In this document: piece by piece, positions 1-10,300 of the stretch
Layout of the letters: the number at the start of each line of letters is the position of its first letter
How positions within the stretch are numbered: position 1 is the stretch's first letter
Assembly (NCBI RefSeq): GCF_023065955.2
Contig: NW_026622808.1
Coordinates: forward strand, 48,496,475-48,560,474
DNA: 64,000 nt
DNA from: Ursus arctos
Lineage: Eukaryota > Chordata > Mammalia > Carnivora > Ursidae
Reading direction: 5' to 3'
Notes under the pieces: generated by a model
The model's input: only the letters and a program-made list of their open reading frames with translations
The model's database searches: none
Told to the model about the DNA's origin: nothing
Made by a program: the position numbers and the translations under genes

Positions 1-56
1 TTGTATGCCTGAAAATAATATAACTGTACATGTCAATTATACCTCAATAAAAAAGT
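1..56 (+). mobile_element. L1 3' tail cut by window start
   Basis: The window opens inside the last bases of a LINE-1 3'UTR. The stretch reads through 'gtcaattatacctcaataaa' into an A-run, which is the usual end of carnivore and older L1 elements. The body lies upstream of the window, so length, TSD and subfamily cannot be judged. Confidence 0.5.
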
Positions 57-84
57 GCCAATTGTTGTATTATATATATTCATA

Positions 85-950
85 AATCTAATTGTACAGA
101 TTGATGAATTTTTAAAGAAATGGACACGACCATGTACTGGAGCAAGGTCAGGAAACCAAACTTCACAGCTCTCCCAACCCTCTGACTCTTGCCTACTTTC
201 AACTTGTCCCCAGAAATAATTACTATCTTGAATTTTGATAGCATATATAGTTTTTCCTTTTTTAGTGCTTTGTACAAATGTAATCAGATACTATATACTT
301 TTTCATCTGACTTCTTTTATCCAACATTCTGCTTATGAGATTTCTCCATACTGTTGTGTATAGATGTAGATTATTCATTTGCATTGCTGTGTAATTTTCA
401 ATTGTGTGAATATTAACACAACTTATTTATCTAGTCTGTGATTGGTGGACATTTCCAGTTTTTTGTCTATCATGAATAGCGATGCCATGAATATCTTTGA
501 ACAGGACTTTTCAGTGAACATTTGCACACATTTATAATGCAAATGTACCTCTTAATGAAACCACTGGCTTATGGGAAATGCATATGGTAGGCTTTATTAG
601 AAACTGCCAAATGGTTGTCCTAAATGGATGTTCTTCCAGCAATGTGTGAGAGTTCTGATTACTCCACTTTCTTGTCAACACTGAGCATTTTCCATCTTAC
701 TCATTTTTATTATTCTGTTGGGGTGGTGTAATATTGCATTGTGGTTTTAACTTACATTTCCTAGATGCCTCATGTAGTTAGGCACCTTTAATTTATGTTT
801 ATTGACCATCTCGATATCTTCTCTGATGAAGTGTTCGAGTCTTTTGCCCATTTTTCTATTTGTTATCTCTCTTTTTCTTATTGATTTATAAGAGCTCGTT
901 ATATATTCCAAATGTATATTCTTTTTGAGGAAATATAGATATGCTAGCAC
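85..950 (-). mobile_element. L1 fragment (antisense), ORF2 3' end and 3'UTR
   Basis: The plus strand carries the familiar antisense of the L1 ORF2 end: a 'gctgtgtaattttcaattgtg' type segment, then 'ggacatttccagttttttg', the 'cttttgcccatttttctat' motif near 840-860 and an AT-rich end. All frames are broken. It is an old, 5'-truncated copy with no TSD visible. Family identity is from recognition. Confidence 0.65.
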
Positions 951-959
951 ATTTTAAAA

Positions 960-2890
960 TGTGTGTTTGAATTGAGACTTCATCACTTAAAACTGGCTTC
1001 TTAAAGAATGTGGCTTGGCTGAGACATTATTTGGACACCAGAGCAATAGTCCCTTCGCTGTTCCGTAAAAGGAAAGGACCAGACATGATGGCTTGGTTGA
1101 ATGATAGTTAAGAATTCTTCAGACTTTCCTAGGTAGATTTTTATTATTAACTACAACTTAATCAGGCACAAGCATAGAGTGGCAGCCCACGTCCTTTTCT
1201 CTGCTAAAACGGGAGAGTCAGAGAGGAAGGGATATTTAAAATGGACTGCATGGATGAATTCCCTGCATTTTCTATCTTCTCCATTTGCCTTTTAAAGTAA
1301 TTTGCACTAGAATGCACTGCATTATTGCTCTTTGCTCCCATGTCTGTCAGTGTCTCTGATGACTCTCAGGTTGGTTCTTAATGATCCTTCAGAAGCCCAC
1401 ATGAAGAAAACAATGCATTCCTGACAGAGCAGGCAATGGAACTTCTAGCCTATATGATTTTTCAGGGAGTTGCCTAATCTTGTCAGAAACTCTCAAATTC
1501 TTCCTTTCTTTCATGCTATTAACAGCAAGATGTAAATCAAACACAACGTATCTTTTCCACTCTCTTCTAAAATCTACCTTCATCTCCAGGTAACACATGT
1601 ATATGTGGATTTTTAAGGCTTTCTCTCAGTCTTGTTATTAATTCACCCTTCATGTTCATGCTGGTAGAGGAGTCCATTATCAACTAAAAAAAAAAAAAAG
1701 GTAGCTAGAGGACTGGGAAGAAATAGAAATTGACAAACCAGTTAAAATGGCAAATCTAAAATAAACATTCATCGATAAATAAGATCACATCCATCACAGG
1801 ATTATTAATATACTTGGCTTTTTAGAATTCAGATACACTGAAGGTCTAAGAGATTAGACAATGCACAGGAAATATTTTATTAACCACTTTTCAGACTTTC
1901 AAGTAGATTTTATACCAATCATAAAAACATTAGTCAGTGCCTACAAATAGTTAAACTTAAATTTTCTGCTTATAAAGGTAAATAGTGAGATAACAATGAC
2001 TTTCAACACATCAAGCACAGGAACCTAGTTCAATTCTCTTTTTCAACATGTTGCCATTAAGTCTTAAGACCAGTTAGAGTGAGTTTTTGCATGGGATATG
2101 ACTTGTATCTTAGAGGAAGGGAAGCACAAAGGATTAGAGATAAATACTCACTCTTCCTTACCCATACCCCCTAACAGCCAGGCCAGTAAAAAGTTACATC
2201 AGTCTTTTAGGGTTGATGCATTCTAAGGAAATCAACTTCGCTCATGTGGTTATATTGATACTGCCCGTAGTTTATCAGGCATGATGAGGTGCCTTGCCTT
2301 TACCTTGGTAAAGGAAAACAAGATGATCAGATCGTAAAACCCATCAACATTGATATCTGATCATGTCTAGACAGTTGATTGTTCTGCCTCTTAGGATCAT
2401 AGTCAACTGCCTTGCATCAATAATTTGATATGGGGGCATTTTTGAGATGCTACACTTTCCTGTCATCCCTGGCTGTGCCAAACATCTACCTTTCTATATT
2501 CATTATGACCTGGTAACTCAGTGGGCTTAGTTACACTTGGTTTAATTAAAGTTTCTCAAGAAGGAGCCAAGAGGGCTCATCAGCTTAAAATACTATCTAA
2601 TGGGCAAATTAGAAAAATGTTAATTAAATTTTAAGCATCTAAAATAGTCGCCTAATTTGGATTCATTGTAATAAAATTTGAAAGCAATTGCCACATCTAA
2701 ATTTAGGTACTAGTTTTTAAAAATCTGGTATCATTCAAATTTATATTAAAAGATGGCATCATTAATACTTTTTGGAAGAATGGGAAGAAAGTGAAGTGAC
2801 AAAGAGCAACAAAAGAGTCACAGGTTAATAATACTGACCAAAAGGATCGTTATACTGCCCCCTATACATTTATATAAACATTGCTTTACC
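960..2890. other. Unique AT-rich intergenic DNA, no gene seen
   Basis: No repeat family or coding signal is recognised across this ~1.9 kb. The open frame at 1389-1598 (minus) has no domain, homology cue or splice context that I can see. A 13-base A-run lies near 1687. The part around 2540-2770 is unusually rich in TAATTA/ATTAG homeodomain-type cores (2543, 2621) and looks less decayed than the surrounding repeats. Confidence 0.5.
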
Positions 2891-2894
2891 TACA

Positions 2895-3030
2895 GACTAA
2901 TCTTGTGGCATTAGATTGAGCAAACATTTCTATACCCATTATAGATAAAGGGACATTAGATGATTTGAATAAATTCTTTTTTTAATAACAGAGCTAGACT
3001 TAGAATTGAAGTCTCTAACTTCTCCATTTC
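2895..3030 (-). repeat. Possible MIR fragment
   Basis: The order of a 'cccattatagataaagggac' stretch followed by 'aacagagctagacttagaat' resembles antisense MIR (the 'cccattttacagatgagg' to 'agagctgggattcgaacc' path). It is strongly diverged and interrupted by T-runs, so this is a tentative call. Confidence 0.3.
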
Positions 3031-3036
3031 AATAGA

Positions 3037-3267
3037 CAATGAAAATACATCAAAGATTTTATTGATTTGTCAGAGAAAGAGAGAGAGAGAGAGAGTGCAC
3101 AAACAGGGGGAGCGGCAGGCAGAGAGAGAAGTGGGCTCCTCACTGATCAAGGAACCCAATGTGGGACTCTATCCGAGGACCTTGGGATCACGACCTGAGC
3201 TGAAGGCCAACACTTAGCCAACTGAGCCACCCAGGCATCCCTGAGTAAGCAATGAAAATATATCAAA
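3037..3267 (-). mobile_element. CAN-SINE (older type) with 18 bp TSD
   Basis: A tRNA-Lys-derived carnivore SINE in antisense: 'aaagattttatt', a GA-rich block, then 'ctgagccacccaggcatccc'. It is flanked by CAATGAAAATACATCAAA (3037-3054) and CAATGAAAATATATCAAA (3250-3267), an 18 bp TSD with one mismatch, so both ends are secure. The diverged body and an extended GA-microsatellite mark it as older than the ursid-type copies elsewhere in the window. Confidence 0.9.
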
Positions 3268-3384
3268 ACAAAAACAAACCCTCTAGAAGATTAAAATAAA
3301 GTTTGAGAAACAAAATTATTATTATTTGCGTCATTTCTGGTCAATTGATAATAATATCATGTAGAGCTATAGCTTGTTTTGTTT

Positions 3385-3480
3385 TTATACCATGCACTGT
3401 GCTACTGACTCTCTGTGCAGTAGGAATTATTCCCACTTTTCAGGTAATTTGCCAAAAGTTACATCTGGTGTCCACCAGAG
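3385..3480 (-). repeat. MIR fragment (antisense)
   Basis: The order 'actgtgctactgactctctg', 'aggaattattcccacttttc', 'caggtaatttgccaaaagt' follows the antisense MIR core and 3' part. It is short and diverged, typical of an ancient mammalian copy. Confidence 0.5.
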
Positions 3481-3534
3481 GAAATATTATCAATATCCTA
3501 TGAATAAACACATAAACTAATAACAATAAAAACT

Positions 3535-4650
3535 CCTGTAGAACCTAGTGCCAAGATCTTGGTTTCTAATACTATTCTCCAAACAAACAAACAAACAAAC
3601 AAACAAAAAATAAGCATTTTTTTTTTTTTTTTGAAAATGGCTGATTCAAGGGTGGGCTTAAGAAATAAATAAGATAAGCCTGGAGCATTTTGAAGAGTCA
3701 GGAAGTAAGCGGGTGCCTTGGGGGAAAAAACAGACAACCTACAATGATAGGGGTATATCAAAGGGATACAGAAATCAATTAAAAGAGTTCCCAATAGCCA
3801 ACAATGAATAATTTGAGCAAAAAAATAAAGTAATATCAGATTATAACCCAAAGTACAAAACAATGTCCATGAGTCTATACTGATATAAATTAATGATAGA
3901 ATAAATAAATAAATTGGAGGGAATAGATAAATCTCCTCTGCAGAAGATTCTAAATATTTTACACACATACTTTGCTCTCAGGAAGGTTGATCATAACTCA
4001 CCACTCCTTAAGTGTGAGCCATGCACAGTGATTTTCTTCTAAAGAGGACAGTGTGGAAAGAGGGAAAGTAACTCTACAGTGAGAAAACTGACAAGCACTA
4101 CCTTAGCCAAGTGATCAAGCTTGATGTCATCAATAATAAGTCATGTCGCTGGCATGTACCTTGGTATAATGGGATGAGAATGGCTTTTTACCTCTGTGGT
4201 CTTTCTTCCAAAACTCATAGGCCCAGTCTCATCATGAGGAAAACATCAGACAAAACCCAGTGGGGGAACAGCCTACAAAATACATGATCCGTGCTCCTTG
4301 AAATACTCAAGGTTATTACAAATTTGGCTGAGAAATTGTCCCAACCAAAAGGAGCCTACAGAGACACAATAATTTCATGGAATGTGACATCTGAGATGGA
4401 ATCCTAGAACAGAAAAAGATACTAAGTAAAAATTAAGGAAATCTGAATGAAGTATGGTATTTAGTCAATAATTATTTAGTCAAAAATAACACATCAGTAT
4501 TGGTTCATTAATTGTGACAAATGTACTATACTTATATAAGATACTAGCAATAGAGGAAGGATATGAAATACATGGAAATGGTTGTACTATCTTTGTAACT
4601 TTGCTTTATATCTGAATCTATTCTATAAAAAAAAAGTTTATTTCAAAAGC
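3535..4650 (+). mobile_element. Ancient L1M 3'UTR copy A
   Basis: This 1.1 kb block is colinear with 11870-12970. Both run 'gatcttggtttctaat', 'gagcaag/aaaaaataaa', 'agataaatctc', 'gtgagc..tgcatagtg', 'cagtgtggaaag', 'gacaaaccca', 'ggaaatctgaat', then an end like 'ctataaaaaaaaagtttat'. I recognise it as the long 3'UTR of an old L1 (L1M class). An (AAAC)n run and a T-run at 3581-3632 interrupt it. It is non-coding: the 156-codon minus-strand frame at 3498-3968 is an accident of this AT-rich antisense. Confidence 0.7.
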
Positions 4651-4734
4651 CTGTGGATTTGGAATAAAAAAGAGAGAGAAAAGTAAACCAGTCAGAAGAA
4701 AATCCACTTATTCACTAGTTAATTCATCTTTTGA

Positions 4735-4985
4735 TTGGTTTGTTCATTTATTGAAAATTTTCATTATTCAACAAATATTATTTCATGTATACTTTGTGGC
4801 AGTGTAGCCCTGGGTTGTAAAGACTTTTCAGTTCTACAATGGGCATCTTCTCTCTCCAGTTACTGGCACTACTCTGGGAATAAATTTTATATCATGTTAA
4901 GTAGTAGCTGTGCAGTAGACTGATGCCATTTGGTAGAATTCATAAAAGTAAGGAGAGAAGTATTGGAGGTAGGTGGCTACTTGAA
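4735..4985 (-). repeat. Possible L2 3'-end fragment (antisense)
   Basis: A 'tcattattcaacaaatattat' start followed by 'tatactttgtggcagtgtag' resembles antisense L2 3' sequence, as seen more clearly at 34450 and 39660. Similarity fades after about 100 bp, so the far boundary is uncertain. Confidence 0.35.
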
Positions 4986-4989
4986 GATT

Positions 4990-6690
4990 ACTGTGGTTGG
5001 AGAATTTCCTATAATTGAATTCTGATTAAAGATAAATTGCATAGACTGGTCCATTGAAAAATGGCTTTAATTATTACTATTATTTTTTGACTACATGTCT
5101 TCCAATGCACTGTAATATTATTTAGAATTTACAATGACTACCTACTACTGGTTGACTATGCCAGCATCACTTTCTGATAGTGGCAAATAGTTAAACCACT
5201 TTAGGAAGCTCACCTCTTTTGGCCTGCAAAATACTTCAGCAGAAGTTGATATCATTTCCTAAGTCCCATACTTCAAAAGAAATGATTGAATTATTCTCAT
5301 GGTCATTTTGCTTTCTGCCAAGACTATACTCTGGTCATCAAACTCATTTTACCACTGAGAAATATATTGAACATAAAAATGAAGTTCCTGAAGCATTTGG
5401 ATACCCATTTATTTTGTGGTGACCACTGTAATGTTGATGAAGGAAAACTGCAAATACATCCTCAACTTGATGATCTAATGGCTGTTCTCCAAGCCTGCGG
5501 AAAAACCAGGTAGCATAAATCTGTGTTTTTTGAAAATACCACATTGTGTTCTTGAGGACTTCAGCATGGAAATGATCTCCAGTGTAAAATCGGTATGAGA
5601 TGTATGGAACTCTCTACAATGAATATTGGATTATTGCACTCTGTAGCTTTGAAAACCATCTTTCTTGGATGGCAGCAGAAAGCTTCAATATACTTGCATG
5701 AATTATAGATGATACCCAGTACTCTTGTTAAAGTAGCTACAGGATGCTTTTCTAAGAAAGACCCTTCAGCCTGTGGATGTTGTTATGCATCTGTCACACT
5801 AAAGATTTGCCTTTGGAAATACCTTATTATTCTAGACATTTTTCAATAAATTGAGAATAGTACTCACAAGATGATTTTCTTTTCTTTCTGTTTAGTATTT
5901 TTCTTTTTAATTCTCAGAGAGGTAGAGACATGTATTTAACCTGGAAATGAAGTCATGGCTTTTAAACAATTAGCCCGGAAGAGGAATTGATTTCAAAGAA
6001 AGGCTGTCTATGAAGGGGTGGGAGACAAAACCCACATTGATTCTGGAGTACAGCTTCTTAACAGTTCAGACTTTTAGGTGCCTTAAAATGAACATCTTTA
6101 CTGTCAGTAGAGAAATGGGGTAACACAGAGATGAGAGGCTCCAAATCAACATGCTCCTTTTCAAAGACACACTGCTAGCTTAATTCACATTCTTTTCCAT
6201 AACTCTTTTTGGATATTCTGTCTTAATACTATATACATATCCAGCATGGACACTTATACCATGAACTTTTATCATTTTAGTTATTTTCTTTGGGGACAGA
6301 CTAAACAAATAAATAGTCAATTGGCTTTTAGGAAGTACCTATTATTTAAAAGCCAATGAAATAAAATTAGACTCCCTGAATATTTAAAGAGAAAACCATT
6401 TACTGGAAAAGTGGGATTTTATGTTGTTAATCATATTCATTTTTACTGTAGCAAAGTTTTACTTTTTAATGCCTTAAAATGATTTTCCCATTAATTATAA
6501 GTTGATAGCATCTACAAGGAAGGGGACCAAATAAATGTGTATGATATTAGGTCATATAGATTTATAATGATGGTTTTTTTGGGGGGGGACAAGATAAACA
6601 GAAACTACACTAGGTGTGCAATCTTATTAAATTATATTGTTTTGAAAGGATATTATACAGTGAAGTTACACATTGGAAGTATGCAGAGAC
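4990..6690. other. Unassigned sequence, no gene supported
   Basis: No repeat is recognised. Two overlapping plus-strand frames (5219-5422 and 5286-5513) are open. The second ends in a protein-like stretch (LDDLMAVLQACGKTR), and an AATAAA occurs at 5845-5850 with no poly(A) after it. That would fit a decayed, frameshifted retrocopy, but I cannot name a parent, so no pseudogene is called. Confidence 0.35.
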
Positions 6691-6699
6691 AATGAGTGC

Positions 6700-6800
6700 A
6701 GAGGACCCTAGAGATTCTAGCTTCTTCTCTGGGGTTAACTAGTTGTGTGACTGAAGGTAAGTTACTTAGTTTCCTCAACTTCAGCATTCTCATTTGTAGT
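6700..6800 (+). repeat. MIR core
   Basis: Sense MIR core: 'ttaactagttgtgtgactga', 'gtaagttacttagtttcctc', 'tcagcattctcatttgtagt'. This is the recognisable 'tagctgtgtgaccttgg / caagttacttaacctct / cctcatctgtaaa' series, diverged. Confidence 0.6.
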
Positions 6801-6963
6801 AAGTTTTTCATAGACTTGTGAATGATTGAATTTTAGAATAATGGAGTTAAAAGAAACATAAGTGTAATTCCAGGGCATTCTCATTAAGTCTTACTAAATA
6901 TCAAGAGCTATGTGAATTGGGATAAAAAAAAAGATTCCAAATAGAATAAAAAATGGGTGCTTT

Positions 6964-7192
6964 AAGAATGTATGCAGTCCAGAGGGCTACAGAGGGGAGG
7001 GGGGTGGGGGAATGGGATAGACCGGTGATGGGTAGTAAGGAGGGCACATATTGCATGGTGCACTGGGTGTTATACACAACTAATGAATCATCGAGCCTTA
7101 CATCGAAAACCGGGGATGTACTGTATGGTGACTAACATAATATAATAAAAAATCATTATTAAAAAAAAAAAAAAAAAGAATGTATGCAGTCC
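6964..7192 (+). mobile_element. Severely truncated young carnivore L1 with perfect 17 bp TSD
   Basis: Only the last ~195 bp of an L1 3'UTR plus tail was inserted (6981-7175): a G-rich block, 'gcactgggtgttatacacaa', 'taatgaatcatcgagcctta' and a poly(A) run. AAGAATGTATGCAGTCC occurs exactly at 6964-6980 and again at 7176-7192, so both edges are known to the base. The perfect TSD and long clean A-run argue for a fairly recent event. It cannot encode protein. Confidence 0.93.
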
Positions 7193-7309
7193 TAGTTTCA
7201 GCTCTAATATGCCAAGTGCTTGACAGTCACTTGTCAACCACTCCCACCCTTACAACAACAAAAAGATGAACAAACTAAAAATCAATAACTTCTTAGAGTC
7301 ATTAGAGTA

Positions 7310-10300
7310 TTGAGTTTAAGGCAAATCATCATCTCAAAGTCTGGAGAGACAAAGGAATACAGAGAATCACATCCAAGATAAATTTACCTGGAGAAGAAGA
7401 CACTGGAGCAAAGAACTGGTAAGAATGAATTGCTGAAGGCTGAATGTGGACTAAATTGAAACTTTAGGGGGCCCAATCTTAAGGGAGTTCTCACACCCTT
7501 ATGGATTTTATCTTGAGGAAGCTCACCAGATTTTCGTGTTGAGGATCCTAGGAAAAAACCCTCCTGTTTTACTCAGGTGGAAGGGGAAAAGGACTCTTTT
7601 TGAAATACCCCCAGGGCATTCTCCATAACAAAGGCTTAATCTTCAACTTTACAAGGACATTATTTGACATGGGGGGGAGTGGGATTAGACCGCAAAGGTA
7701 TGAACTAGAAATCAGTGAAAGAAAGAAAGCTGGAAAAATCCCAAAATATTTAGAACCTAAACCACAAAATGAAACAAGATGAAACCAGAGAGGGAGACAA
7801 ACAGTAAGAGAATCTTAATCATAGGAAACAAACTGAGGGTTGCTGGAGGGGAGGGAGATGGGGGGATGGGGTAACTGGGTGATAGACATTGAGGAGCGCA
7901 CGTGATGTAAGCACTGGGTATTATATAAGACTAATGAATCACTGACCTCTACCTCTGAAGCCAATAATACACTATATGTTAATTAATTGAATTTAAATTT
8001 AAAAATTAAAGTAAATAAATAAACAAAAACAAAACAGAAAAGAACCTAAACCACATACTTTTAAATAACACATAAGTCAAAGAAGAAGTTTCAAGAAAAA
8101 TTTATGAATATTTTGAAGTAAATGGAACGGAATATACAACTTACCAAATTTGTGGGATACTGTGAAAGCAGTGCTTAGAGCAAAAATTACAGCATCAAAT
8201 GCATATGTTAGAAAGGAAGAAATCAATCATTTAAACTTATACCTTAGGAAAGTAGAGAAAGAAGAGCAATTAAGCTTAAAATAAGCAGATAAAAGGACAT
8301 AAGCAATCAATATAGTTAAAAACAGGAAGTAAGTAGGGAAAAATAAACAAAAATCTGGTCTTTGAAATGATCAATAAAATTGATAAACCCATAGCTAGGC
8401 TAACCAAGAAAAAAAGAGGGAAGACACAGATTGCTAATATCAGAAAGGAAAGATGGGTCATCCCTATCGATACCATGGACGTTAAAAGGATAATAAGGAA
8501 ATATTGCAAACAAATCTACACTGACAAATTTGATAATTTAGATAAAACAAACTAATTCCTTGGAAGACATAACCATCAACACTCATGGAAAGAATAATAG
8601 ATTATCTAAATCTGTATCTTTAAAGAAATTTATAAATAATTAGTAACCTTTCAAGAAAGAAAGCACCAGGCTCAAATGGCTTCCTAGGGGATTCTGCCAA
8701 ACAATTGAGGAAGAAATGATACCAGTTCTCTATAATATCTTCCAAAAAAAACAAGCACAGAGTACAATTTCTAACTTATTCGATGAGGCAAGCCTATTGT
8801 AAGCATATCCTTGATATCCTAATACCAAGACCAGAGAAAGATGTTACAAGTAATGAAAATACAGCTGACTATACATTATGAACATAGATGCAAAAATTCT
8901 CAACAACATATTAGCAAATTAAATCCAACAATGTATAAAAATAATTATGTATCATGATAAGTGGCATTTATTTCAGGTATGCAAGACTAGTCCATCATTC
9001 AAAATTCAAAATCAATTAATGTGATTCACCACATTAACCAACTAATGAAAAAACATAATTATATTAATTGATGTGGAAAAAGCATTTGACAAAATTCAAC
9101 ATCCATTTATGATAAAAACTTTTAGAAAACTAGGAATAGAAAGGAGCAAGAAAGGAGCATCCTCCACTTGATGTAGAACATATGAAAAAATACAACTATC
9201 ATCAAACTTAATTGTGAGAAACTAGATGCTTTCCTTTTATTATCAGGAGCAATGCAAAAATGCTCCCCCCTGCCACTCTTATTCAACAGCCTGCTGGTAA
9301 TCCTAGCTAGTGCAATAACACAAGAAAAGGAAATAAACGGTATAAAGATTGGGAAGAAAAAAATAACTTTGTCTTTGTAAAATAAATTTGCAGATAACAT
9401 GTGAACATGTCTATTTAGAAAATTCCCAAGAGTCACCACCAAACCCCGCCCCCCTGGAACTAATAAGTGATTATAGCAAAGGTGTAGGATATAAGGTTAA
9501 TATATGTAAGTCAATTACTATTGTATATACCACCAATGAACAATTGAAAATTGAAATTGAAAACATTATGAAATTAAAAAATTATTTATCAAAATTGAAA
9601 AATTGTGCATTATATATTTGCAGCACAAGTAAAAAGAAATAGTAGACAGAAATCTAAAAAAATATGAGGTCTATGCTATATATGGAAAACTATAAAACTC
9701 TAATACAAGAAATCAAAAAAGATCTAAATAAATGGAGAGATAGTTTATGTTCCTGGATAGGAAGACTCAATATTGCCAAGATATCAATTCTTCCAAAGTC
9801 GTTTGTAGATTCAAGTTAATCCCAATCAATTCCCAGCAAGCTATTTTGTGGATATTGGCAAACTTATTCTATAGTTTATATGGAAATGTAGAAGACCTAG
9901 AATAGCCAACACAATACTGAAACAAAAAAGAGCATAGTTTGGGGACTGACACTATCTGACTTCAGGTAGTATTAGAAAGCTATGGTAATAAAGACAGTGT
10001 GATATTGGTGAAAGAGTAGACAAATAGATCAATGGGACAGACGAGTCCAGACATAGACTCAAGCAAATATAGTTAACTGATCCTGTGTAATATGCAAAAT
10101 TCACTTGAGAAAAAATAGTCTTTTTAATAAATGTTCATTGAAAAGTTGGGCAACTGTATGTAGAAAAACAAATTTAGACACAGACCTTATACTTCTCATA
10201 AAAATTAACCCGAAATGGATCATAAGTCTAAATGTAATACTAAAAGTGTAAAAATTTTAGAAGATAACATAGGAGAAAATCTAGCTGGCCATGGGTTTGG

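Noticed and set aside
3498..3968. 156-codon minus-strand frame with a hydrophobic look
   Set aside because: It lies wholly inside the antisense of an old L1 3'UTR, and its hydrophobicity comes from A/T-rich antisense sequence.
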